DNA of 9,735 nt, from positions 1 to 9,735 of the forward strand of contig USHT01000028.1 in assembly GCA_900554455.1 (NCBI GenBank), given 5' to 3'. The DNA comes from an uncultured Collinsella sp. (lineage in GTDB: Bacteria > Actinomycetota > Coriobacteriia > Coriobacteriales > Coriobacteriaceae). Positions within the stretch are counted from its first letter, which is position 1. Each line of letters begins with the position of its first letter. The notes below the pieces were generated by a model that saw only the letters and a program-made list of their open reading frames with translations, made no database searches and had not been told where the DNA came from. Positions 1 through 5,360 of the stretch are shown in pieces. The translations under genes and the position numbers were made by a program.

Positions 1-1411
1 GCGCGGCGCCCAGCCCACCGGCAGCACCCGCGCCGGGCACGCCGAGTACCGAGCCAAATGTCCGTGCGCCCTCGGGCACGCGCAGCAGCCTCTGAGCTCG
101 AGCCTCGGCAATCGCCGCATCGAGCAAGCGGCCGTAGCCGACCATCCAGCTGTCGCACCTGCTCAGCATCTCGGCATCATCTGTCGGCAGGCCCTTCTGC
201 CCGCCGAACACCGCCAGTGCGCCACGACGTCCCACAAGCGGATTCTCAACATCGGAAAGCACGACGATACGCACGCCATCCAACGCCCGTACCGCCGGCA
301 CCAGATCAACACCGGCCACTTGCTCAAGGCCCGCGAGCCCCGGCACAATATCACGGCCGTGGTCATCAACCACACGAGCGCCCAACGCCTGCAGCATGCC
401 GGCACCGCCATCGTTGGTGGCGCTGCCGCCCAGTCCTATATATAGCGTCTTCGCCCCCGCTCGAACCGCGCGGAGCATCAGCTCGCCCACGCCATAGGTT
501 GTAGCGGCCAGTGCCGCCGACTCCGTGCAGGGCGAATACCCAATACCCGCCGCCTCGGCCATCTCAATGACAGCCGATTCGCGCTCGCCATCCACCAGCA
601 TCCGGGCAGACACGCGATCGCCCAAGGGACCTGCCACTTCGCAGGTCACGATCTCGCCGCCGCACGCGGCGACGGCGTCGAGCGTTCCCTCGCCACCATC
701 CGCCAGCGGCAGCGTGCTCACCTCGGCATCGGGCCACACGCGGCGCACGCCCTCGGCAACCGCCGACTCCGCCTGCGCGCTCAACACACTGCCCTTAAAG
801 GAGTCGATCGCCAGCAGCACGCGACGCGGTCGGCGCTGCACGGGGCCAAAGTCGACCGCCGCACCAGCAATCTCGTCGGCATCAGCCAGCGCCGCGGCAT
901 GAGCGGCATGCGCCTCAAGATCGGACCCACAGCCGCAACCGCCGCCATCCGCACCACGCAAACCGGCAAAATAGCTGCTCAACACATCACGGCACTCGTC
1001 TGCCAGCACGCCGGCCGTCACATTAAAGCGATGATTCAGGCGCGAATCGGCGTTGAGGTCGTATAGCGAGCCCAGCGCGCCCGCCTTGGCATCGGCCGCA
1101 CCATACACGCAGCGACCCACGCGCGCGTTGACCATAAGGCCCGCGCACATGCAGCAAGGCTCGAGCGTCACATAAACGGTGCAGTCGGAAAGGCGCCAAC
1201 GGCCAAGCGCCTGAGCGGCGGAACACAACGCCGCAAACTCAGCATGCGCCGAAGGGTCTTGATCGAGCTCGCGACGATTATGCGCCCGCGCGACAATCTC
1301 GCCCGCGCACACCACCACGGCACCAATGGGCACCTCGCCCACCGCCGCGGCAGCGCGCGCCTCGGCCAGCGCCTCGCACATGAACTTCTCGTCGATTTCG
1401 GTGATCGTCAT
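1..1411 (-). CDS. tadA: TadA-glycerate kinase fusion protein (partial, C-terminus outside window)
   Basis: One uninterrupted minus-strand frame runs from ATG at 1411 to the left edge (470 codons seen). Residues 1-150 are a complete tRNA adenosine-34 deaminase (A to inosine in the wobble position): zinc/catalytic motif HAE at 56-58, LEPCCMCAG at 83-91 (zinc ligands C86 and C89), and VYGAADAKAGALGS at 103-115 or so. Residues 151-197 are a Gly/Ala/Cys-rich linker. From 198 the glycerate kinase (GlxK/GarK family, ATP + glycerate to phosphoglycerate) begins: AIDSFKGS at 201-208, PLADGGEGT at 235-243, GLGGSATNDGGAGM at 326-339, NPLVGRRGA and VFGGQKG at 390-407. About 100 C-terminal residues are missing. 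The start is supported by AGGGAAGG at 1418-1425 on the minus strand. No ribosome-binding site precedes the only plausible kinase start (GTG at 820), so a true fusion is likely. Domain assignments are secure; a sequencing error removing a stop is the main alternative. Confidence 0.9.
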   Translation of the reverse strand, partial: MTITEIDEKFMCEALAEARAAAAVGEVPIGAVVVCAGEIVARAHNRRELDQDPSAHAEFAALCSAAQALGRWRLSDCTVYVTLEPCCMCAGLMVNARVGRCVYGAADAKAGALGSLYDLNADSRLNHRFNVTAGVLADECRDVLSSYFAGLRGADGGGCGCGSDLEAHAAHAAALADADEIAGAAVDFGPVQRRPRRVLLAIDSFKGSVLSAQAESAVAEGVRRVWPDAEVSTLPLADGGEGTLDAVAACGGEIVTCEVAGPLGDRVSARMLVDGERESAVIEMAEAAGIGYSPCTESAALAATTYGVGELMLRAVRAGAKTLYIGLGGSATNDGGAGMLQALGARVVDDHGRDIVPGLAGLEQVAGVDLVPAVRALDGVRIVVLSDVENPLVGRRGALAVFGGQKGLPTDDAEMLSRCDSWMVGYGRLLDAAIAEARAQRLLRVPEGARTFGSVLGVPGAGAAGGLGAA

Positions 1412-1462
1412 CGTTCGCCTTCCCTGTTGCAAATTCAAAACGATGCTATCATTACGACTCAC

Positions 1463-1552
1463 GGAGAGATGGCAGAGCGGTTGAATGCGGCGGTCTTGAA
1501 AACCGTTGAGCGCGAGAGCGTTCCGGGGGTTCGAATCCCCCTCTCTCCGCCA
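1463..1552 (+). tRNA. tRNA-Ser, anticodon UGA
   Basis: The acceptor stem GGAGAGA (1463-1469) pairs with TCTCTCC (1542-1548), followed by discriminator G and an encoded CCA (1550-1552). The anticodon stem-loop has loop CTTGAAA at 1495-1501, giving anticodon TGA (1497-1499), which reads UCA and other UCN serine codons. A long variable arm (AGCGC-GAGA-GCGTT, 1509-1522) is typical of class II tRNA-Ser. The T arm is GGGGG-TTCGAAT-CCCCC (1525-1541). It is divergent from tadA; a poor -10-like TATCAT lies at 1447-1452 with no convincing -35. No terminator is visible before the convergent tetR gene begins three bases later. Confidence 0.97.
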
Positions 1553-1555
1553 CTT

Positions 1556-2146
1556 TTAGTGATGCACCGGCGTCATGGTCCGTTCAAACAGCGCATCGAC
1601 CACGTCGGCAATCTCGGGTCGGCGCTCAAGATCGTGACCCGATTCCCACCAGTTTGTGAACAGCCGAATAATGCCGCCGGCGATAAACTCCGATGTCATC
1701 TCGAGCGATACGGGTGCCAAGGCGCCCTCGTCAAGTGTGCTCATCACGCGCTCGCGAATGGAGTGGGCAATGCGGTCGCAAATCATGCTGGTCAGCATGC
1801 CCGACATGCTGCTCTCCAGGATGTTATCCATGAGCTGCTCATGTGCCAGGATCATGTCCATGGCATCGGCAAACACCTCATGGCGAAGCACGCGCACGTC
1901 GTCGGCCGACGCCGCGCCCCCCTTACCAGTCCGCTTTTGCGGCAGCCCCGACATAAGCTCGTCGACATAAAAGGCAAAGTAATCGTTCTTGTCGCGGAAA
2001 TGCTTGTAGAACGTCGTGCGGCGGATCATGGCACGCTCGCACAGCATGGCAACCGTAAGGTCCTCAAAACGATGCTCTTCGAGTAGCTCGGTAAAGGCAT
2101 CGAACAAGGCACGATAGGTTTTCTTAATGCGCAGGTCCATCTTCAT
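1556..2146 (-). CDS. TetR/AcrR-family transcriptional regulator
   Basis: A 196-residue DNA-binding repressor-type protein. The N-terminal helix-turn-helix is clear: residues about 8-53 contain LTVAMLCERAMIRRTTFYKHF, the classic TetR pattern in which helix 3 ends in TFYKHF. The C-terminal 130 residues are helical and presumably bind a ligand and dimerise; they resemble the broad TetR C-terminal class found in many actinobacteria and Firmicutes, but the effector is not predictable. The frame is open up to 2266. The start at 2146 was chosen because GAGG (2153-2156) sits six bases upstream and the HTH then lies at the usual distance from the N-terminus; ATG codons at 2152 and 2140 are alternatives. 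It is divergent from lemA across about 200 bases, so autoregulation and control of lemA are possible (inference). It converges on tRNA-Ser. Confidence 0.88.
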   Translation of the reverse strand: MKMDLRIKKTYRALFDAFTELLEEHRFEDLTVAMLCERAMIRRTTFYKHFRDKNDYFAFYVDELMSGLPQKRTGKGGAASADDVRVLRHEVFADAMDMILAHEQLMDNILESSMSGMLTSMICDRIAHSIRERVMSTLDEGALAPVSLEMTSEFIAGGIIRLFTNWWESGHDLERRPEIADVVDALFERTMTPVHH

Positions 2147-2258
2147 CGCCATCCTCAGGGCAAAGACAACGCTCGTCAATCTGTCGCATATCTTACACCT
2201 GTACCCCGCCCCTCGCTGAGCGGTCGACCTTACCGAAAACATAACGCTTACCGGAAAG

Positions 2259-2302
2259 TTCGGCACGGCAAAACGTTGCGGGTATACTAGTAGCGTTATA
2301 CC
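2259..2302 (+). promoter_or_regulatory. Probable lemA promoter with overlapping palindromic operator
   Basis: A good -10 box TATACT lies at 2283-2288, with a weak -35 (TTCGGC, 2259-2264) 18 bases upstream. The -10 is inside an inverted repeat, GGTATA (2281-2286) and TATACC (2297-2302), with a 10-base spacer. A 22-bp site of this form over a promoter is typical of a repressor operator; the adjacent divergent TetR-family gene is the obvious candidate binder. Both the promoter and the regulator-site link are inferred. Confidence 0.45.
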
Positions 2303-2349
2303 AACGGCAGCTGGCGCATGCCGCCGCGGCCATTCGAAACGGAGACATC

Positions 2350-2901
2350 ATGATTACCGTCATCATCGGCATCGTTGTTGTCATTGTGATTGTCTGCGCC
2401 ATCGCCGGCATCTACAACAACATGGTCACCAAGCGCAACCGCATCGACAACGCGTGGCAGAACATCGACACGCAGCTGCAGCGTCGCAACGACCTGATCC
2501 CCAACCTGGTCGAGACCGTCAAGGGCTACGCCAAGCACGAGCAGGAGACGCTCTCCGCCGTGATCAGCGCGCGTAACACCGCCGTCAAGGCCACCACGCC
2601 CGAGGCCAAGATGGAAGCCGACAACGTGCTGACCGGTGCGCTGCGCCAGCTCTTCGCCGTAGCCGAGGCCTATCCCGATCTTAAGGCAAACACCAACTTT
2701 ACGCAGCTGCAGGCATCGCTCGAGGATACCGAGAACAAGATTAGCTATGCACGCCAGAGCTACAACGATTGCGTGCTCAGCTACAACAACGCCATTCAGA
2801 CGTTCCCGGCTGTCATCTTTGCCGGCATCTTCCAGTTTAAGGAGCGCCAGGGCTTCGAGGCCGCCGAAGCAGCCCGCCAGGCCCCGACCGTCAAGTTCTA
2901 G
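2350..2901 (+). CDS. lemA: LemA family membrane protein
   Basis: A 183-residue protein of the usual LemA length. Residues 2-22 form one hydrophobic N-terminal anchor (isoleucine/valine-rich), so the protein probably has a short extracytoplasmic N-terminus and a cytoplasmic helical domain. The LemA signature follows: YNNMVTKRNRIDNAWQNID, then LQRRNDLIPNLVETVKGYA, and near the C-terminus YNNAIQTFPAVIFAGIFQF. The molecular role of LemA proteins is poorly known; they are often next to TPM-domain or HtpX genes, neither of which is here. GGAG at 2341-2344 is the ribosome-binding site, five bases before ATG. It appears monocistronic, since a strong terminator follows 39 bases after the stop. Confidence 0.95.
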   Translation: MITVIIGIVVVIVIVCAIAGIYNNMVTKRNRIDNAWQNIDTQLQRRNDLIPNLVETVKGYAKHEQETLSAVISARNTAVKATTPEAKMEADNVLTGALRQLFAVAEAYPDLKANTNFTQLQASLEDTENKISYARQSYNDCVLSYNNAIQTFPAVIFAGIFQFKERQGFEAAEAARQAPTVKF

Positions 2902-2940
2902 TAGTTTGGCAGCGCATCCTAAATCGGCTATATGCATAAA

Positions 2941-2983
2941 CCGCCCCGTCGAATGCATACTTCGACGGGGCGGTTTCCTTTTT
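2941..2983 (+). terminator. Intrinsic terminator of lemA
   Basis: A perfect 13-bp stem, CCGCCCCGTCGAA (2941-2953) with TTCGACGGGGCGG (2961-2973), closes a 7-base loop and is followed by a T-rich run (TTTCCTTTTT, 2974-2983). The orientation and position fit termination of lemA. Confidence 0.95.
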
Positions 2984-3077
2984 CGCGAAGGTCCCCCTCT
3001 AGGCGCCGTGCATTTTTAGGAGTATTCAACATAACCAAGGGCTTCGGGCGCTACGATAAATGGTCGCGCGCGCAGAC

Positions 3078-3089
3078 GTGGTGTAAGAG
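3078..3089 (+). repeat. IS terminal inverted repeat, transposase 3' side
   Basis: GTGGTGTAAGAG, the perfect complement of the repeat at 4540-4551. It lies 32 bases beyond the transposase stop codon. Confidence 0.8.
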
Positions 3090-3121
3090 TGTCCTGAGGT
3101 CCGTCGCTGCAAGTCCCGATG

Positions 3122-4456
3122 TTACTCCTTCTTGAGGCCGCGCCTCTCGACTATCTCGTCCACTATCTCCCTGGCGCGCCGCCCGAGCGCGCGGCGCCTC
3201 CCCTCTGTCGGGGCCGGCCTGTCCGCGGGCTCGGCGAAGCCCTCGGCGGCCGAGGCCTCGGAGAACACGCGCTGCTGGGACCACTGCCCCTCGGTCTCCA
3301 TGAGGCTCGCGCACGTCAGGCGCAGCATCGACTCCCTCGAGGGGAAGGACTGCACGACCCTGTAGCGGCGCTTGATCTCGCGGTTGGCGCGCTCCTGGAC
3401 GTTGTTGGTGCGGAGCTTGGCCCAGTGCGCCCTGGGGAAGGCCGTGAACGCCAGCGCGGAGTCCTCGGCCCGCTCGAAGACCTCGCCGGCCCTGGCGGAC
3501 ACCGACGCCACCCAGGGCGCCGCCTCGGCCCACACGCAGCGCGCGAGGTCGGGGTCGTCCTGGTAGACCGCGGCGTGCACGAGGTCCCTGACGGCCGCCT
3601 TGGAGTCCTCGGGCCTGCCCGAGCAGGCGCTCTGGAGGTTGCGCTGCAGGTGCGTCACGCAGCGCTGCCAGGCGCAGCCCTGGAACAGGCGCGAGACGGC
3701 GGCCACGAGCCCGGCGTGGCTGTCGGAGACCACGAGGCGGACGCCGGCCAGCCCGCGCTCGCGCAGCCCGCCGAGGAATGCCGCCCAGGAGTCCTCGCTC
3801 TCGGTGTCGACCACGTCGCAGCCCAGGAAGTGCTTGCGCCCGTCGGCGCCCAGCCCGATCGCGGTCACGACGCCCTGCGAGACGACCGACGAGCCGACCC
3901 TGCAGCTCATGTAGGTGGCGTCGAGCCACAGGTAGCAGCACGGCGTGCCCGACAGGTCGCGGCTGCGGAACTCCGCCACCTCGGCGTCGAGGTCGGAGCA
4001 GAGGCTCGAGACCTCCGAGCTCGACAGCGAGGATATGCCCAGCCTGGGCGCCACGCGCTCGACCTTGCGGGTGGACACGCCGCACACGTACATCTCCTGC
4101 ACGATGGCGGCCACCGAGGTGTCGACGCGCGACCATCGCGCGAGCATGCCCTCGGGGTAGTAGGTGCCGTGCCTGAGCTTGGGTATCTCGAGCTCCACGT
4201 CGCCCACGGCGGTCTTGAGCGACCTGGGGCGGTAGCCGTTGCGGCTGTTCTCCCTGCCGTCGCTGCGCTCGTTGCGGCTCGCGCCGCACATCTGCTGGGC
4301 CTCGGAGTCCATCAGCGCGTTCATCACGCCGCCCAGCACCCTGCACGCGAACTCGCGCGCGTCGCCGCACTCCTGCCAAAGCCTCGCCGCCTCGAGGGCC
4401 TCGTCGCGGCCGAGGCGCAGTACACTCTCTTCTTGGGGCATCGCCTTTCCTTCCAT
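3122..4456 (-). CDS. IS256 family transposase
   Basis: A 444-residue DDE transposase, apparently complete and in the normal size range for the family, acting on the ends of its own element. The catalytic core is visible: first Asp in LWLDATYMS (D179), second Asp in LVVSDSHAG (D245), and the Glu segment LRTNNVQERANREIKRR (E355 or E360), followed by the family-typical RVVQSFPSRE. The conserved N-terminal block RNGYRPRSLKTAVGDVELEIPKLR (about 72-95) and the region STRKVERV (128-135) also match IS256. ATG at 4456 has AAGGTG four bases upstream; ATG at 4441 (five residues shorter) has GAAGGAAAGG upstream and is equally plausible. No frameshift or stop is seen, so the element may be active. Confidence 0.95.
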   Translation of the reverse strand: MEGKAMPQEESVLRLGRDEALEAARLWQECGDAREFACRVLGGVMNALMDSEAQQMCGASRNERSDGRENSRNGYRPRSLKTAVGDVELEIPKLRHGTYYPEGMLARWSRVDTSVAAIVQEMYVCGVSTRKVERVAPRLGISSLSSSEVSSLCSDLDAEVAEFRSRDLSGTPCCYLWLDATYMSCRVGSSVVSQGVVTAIGLGADGRKHFLGCDVVDTESEDSWAAFLGGLRERGLAGVRLVVSDSHAGLVAAVSRLFQGCAWQRCVTHLQRNLQSACSGRPEDSKAAVRDLVHAAVYQDDPDLARCVWAEAAPWVASVSARAGEVFERAEDSALAFTAFPRAHWAKLRTNNVQERANREIKRRYRVVQSFPSRESMLRLTCASLMETEGQWSQQRVFSEASAAEGFAEPADRPAPTEGRRRALGRRAREIVDEIVERRGLKKE

Positions 4457-4507
4457 TCGTCACCTTCATTACTCCAACGACGAATTCTAGGCGGTGTCCC
4501 CTCCCTT

Positions 4508-4544
4508 TCAAGAAAGAGAAGAGGCGGGGCATGCCCCGCCTCTT
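4508..4544 (-). terminator. Terminator-like palindrome inside the IS end, upstream of the transposase gene
   Basis: Positions 4519-4544 are a perfect 26-bp palindrome with arm AAGAGGCGGGGCA; on the minus strand it is followed by a pyrimidine-rich TCTCTTTCTT tract. Placed just inside the element end and upstream of the transposase start, it would stop transcription entering from outside. Such insulating terminators are known in several IS families. Its role is inferred from position and form. Confidence 0.6.
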
Positions 4545-4551
4545 ACACCAC
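4540..4551 (-). repeat. IS terminal inverted repeat, transposase 5' side
   Basis: CTCTTACACCAC on the plus strand, which reads GTGGTGTAAGAG on the minus strand, matching 3078-3089 exactly. It overlaps the arm of the palindrome at 4519-4544. Confidence 0.8.
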
Positions 4552-4590
4552 ATCTCTGCGCGCTACCCACTAAATGACAAAATCCGACAC

Positions 4591-4636
4591 TTGGACGTTC
4601 TTATATGAGTAGCCATTGAAGGACACCTAACGACTA
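4591..4636 (+). repeat. Degenerate copy of the palindromic element at 5305-5358
   Basis: This segment aligns with 5311-5359 in the same orientation (TTGG, ACGT, CTTA, ATGA, TT, AAG, GACTA blocks shared, a two-base gap near the start). The dyad symmetry is weaker than in the other copy. It may be a decayed member of a dispersed intergenic repeat family; similarity was judged by eye. Confidence 0.4.
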
Positions 4637-4641
4637 CTCCC

Positions 4642-4666
4642 ATTCGCGACACACTGTGTCGCGAAT
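4642..4666. repeat. 25-bp perfect palindrome
   Basis: ATTCGCGACACA (4642-4653), one central C, then TGTGTCGCGAAT (4655-4666). The arms match over all 12 bases. It has no T tract, so it is not an ordinary terminator. It could be a protein-binding dyad or a cruciform-forming repeat; the function is unknown. Confidence 0.85.
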
Positions 4667-4750
4667 TAAGCTGGTCCCATTACCGAAGACCAGTGAGAGT
4701 TCCTGCCCAGAATCTCGATAGCTTAATAAAGCGCTCCCCTCCGGAAGTTC

Positions 4751-4810
4751 AATGAGCATCCAAATTCCAAGCTGAAAAGCAAAGGAGTAGCGAAGCCGTC
4801 AATGCTCATT
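4751..4810 (+). repeat. Long-range stem with an internal GNRA-type hairpin
   Basis: AATGAGCAT (4751-4759) is complementary to ATGCTCATT (4802-4810). The enclosed 42 bases contain GCT-GAAA-AGC (4771-4780), a three-pair stem capped by a GNRA tetraloop, and a GC-GAA-GC turn. This resembles a small folded RNA, but no promoter is convincing and no known family was recognised. Confidence 0.35.
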
Positions 4811-4859
4811 TCCTATCGAACAGGCGGGTCAAAACAAGCTAATTAGCCCGATAAACTGC

Positions 4860-4889
4860 TTGTATTTTTGTCTACAAAATTGTATACAA
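4860..4889 (+). promoter_or_regulatory. Promoter with tandem operator-like palindromes for the ribbon-helix-helix gene
   Basis: The -35 TTGTAT (4860-4865) and -10 TATACA (4883-4888) are separated by 17 bases, a good sigma-70-type promoter 54 bases before the start codon. Two palindromic decamers, TTGTCTACAA (4868-4877) and TTGTATACAA (4880-4889), lie 12 bp apart within it, the second covering the -10 box. Tandem sites of this kind over their own promoter are typical of autoregulated ribbon-helix-helix antitoxins; binding by the downstream product is an inference. Confidence 0.65.
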
Positions 4890-4942
4890 AAAGAGAATCT
4901 GAGAACCGGCGCTCGACATTATGTCGATCGATAGGAGGCGCT

Positions 4943-5209
4943 ATGGACGCTAAGCAGCTCGAAAAGATGATGGGGTTTGCTCCCGGAGAGTTGAAGAAAG
5001 CCGCGGAAGCCTACGAAAAAGATGAGTGGCCGAAAGGTCGCACCATCAAGTTGGGAAGGCCACCAATCTCCGATGAGCCGAGCGTCGTTATACCAGCACG
5101 TGTGGGCGAATCGATTCTTGAGGCGTTTGACGAAAAAGCCAAACGCCATGGGCAAACACGCACGGAGCGGCTCAGAGAGCTCATTACACTTGATGCACTG
5201 ATTGCCTAG
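4943..5209 (+). CDS. Ribbon-helix-helix antitoxin-like DNA-binding protein
   Basis: An 88-residue protein. The start at 4943 is set by AGGAGG at 4933-4938; an upstream in-frame ATG at 4868 lies inside the promoter and is rejected. Residues 1-30 are charged and helical (QLEKMMGFAPGELKKAAEAY). After a GRPPISDEP turn (38-46), residues 47-82 fit a ribbon-helix-helix domain: strand SVVIPARV, helix ESILEAFDEKAKRHG, then a turn and helix TRTERLRELITL. This layout is that of CopG/antitoxin-type repressors that dimerise, bind palindromes and often neutralise a toxin. No toxin gene lies on either side: the upstream 390 bases and downstream 150 bases are non-coding. It may be a solo antitoxin, a free-standing repressor or a remnant of a pair. 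The family call is by pattern only. Confidence 0.75.
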   Translation: MDAKQLEKMMGFAPGELKKAAEAYEKDEWPKGRTIKLGRPPISDEPSVVIPARVGESILEAFDEKAKRHGQTRTERLRELITLDALIA

Positions 5210-5235
5210 GCCCGCTCCCCCGTCGGACCCAAACA

Positions 5236-5297
5236 TGTACACCAGCATCCAAAGTCGACATTTTTCGACATCTTTGGATGCTGGTGTACAGCTTTTT
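5236..5297 (+). terminator. Long-stem terminator after the ribbon-helix-helix gene
   Basis: TGTACACCAGCATCCAAAG (5236-5254) pairs perfectly with 5272-5290 (19 bp), followed by GC and TTTTT (5293-5297). The 17-base loop contains two direct copies of TCGACAT (5255-5261 and 5265-5271). It starts 27 bases after the stop codon. The stem is longer than in most terminators, so it might also act as a binding or recombination site. Confidence 0.85.
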
Positions 5298-5304
5298 GCT
5301 ACAT

Positions 5305-5358
5305 AGTCGTTGGGGACGTCCTTAAATGACCAGTCGTTAAAGAACGCTCCCGATGACT
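5305..5358. repeat. 54-bp imperfect palindromic element between convergent genes
   Basis: Dyad centred at 5331/5332, with 19 of 27 base pairs matching by eye and the GGG-CGT-CTT-AA-GAC core conserved in both arms. It lies between the ribbon-helix-helix terminator and the stop of the dihydrouridine synthase gene (5361). There is no T tract on either strand. It resembles the degenerate segment at 4591-4636 and is probably a dispersed intergenic repeat. Confidence 0.6.
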
Positions 5359-5360
5359 AG

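Larger units (their letters stand above)
3078..4551 (-). mobile_element. IS256-type insertion sequence
   Basis: An approximately 1.47-kb element with one intact transposase gene reading on the minus strand. The ends are 12-bp perfect inverted repeats: GTGGTGTAAGAG at 3078-3089 and its complement at 4540-4551. Extending outward one base each differs (C versus T), then GA matches again, so the repeat may be 15 bp. Base composition inside (GC-rich, with strong G/C third positions) differs from the flanks. I see no convincing 8-9 bp target duplication immediately outside. Both flanks carry GCGCGCAGA in inverted orientation, offset by two bases, which may be part of a longer degenerate end or the nature of the target. 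Exact end positions are therefore approximate. Confidence 0.85.
4552..4859. other. Non-coding intergenic stretch rich in palindromes
   Basis: About 300 bases with no plausible coding sequence on either strand. It is more AT-rich than the IS. It contains a degenerate copy of a palindromic element (4591-4636), a 25-bp palindrome (4642-4666), a short inverted repeat CTGGTC (4671-4676) / GACCAG (4688-4693), and a long-range 9-bp stem (4751-4759 with 4802-4810). No tRNA or known riboswitch pattern was recognised. Confidence 0.6.

Noticed and set aside
820..820. GTG at 820 as a separate start for the glycerate kinase
   Set aside because: No purine-rich ribosome-binding sequence precedes it and the TadA frame runs into it without a stop.
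58..902. Plus-strand frames of 148 and 125 codons near the left edge
   Set aside because: Antisense to the glycerate kinase domain; Pro/Arg/Ser-rich low-complexity translations.
1244..2086. 280-codon plus-strand frame across tRNA-Ser and opposite tetR
   Set aside because: It reads through the tRNA gene and is antisense to a recognisable TetR protein; the translation has no domain character.
2296..2958. 220-codon minus-strand frame opposite lemA
   Set aside because: It begins inside the lemA terminator and has Asp/His/Asn repeats from antisense reading; lemA is clear on the other strand.
3119..4573. Long plus-strand open frame of 484 codons opposite the transposase, and a 500-codon minus-strand frame at 3051-4553
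   Set aside because: Arg/Ala/Gly/His-rich, low-complexity translations typical of shadow frames of a GC-rich gene. The transposase frame carries all family motifs.
5210..5360. Possible toxin gene after the ribbon-helix-helix gene
   Set aside because: The 150 bases hold only a terminator hairpin and a palindromic repeat; no open frame long enough on either strand.
4552..5360. CRISPR array or integron-type site among the palindromes
   Set aside because: Repeats are few, unequal and irregularly spaced; no spacer pattern, integrase or cas gene is present.
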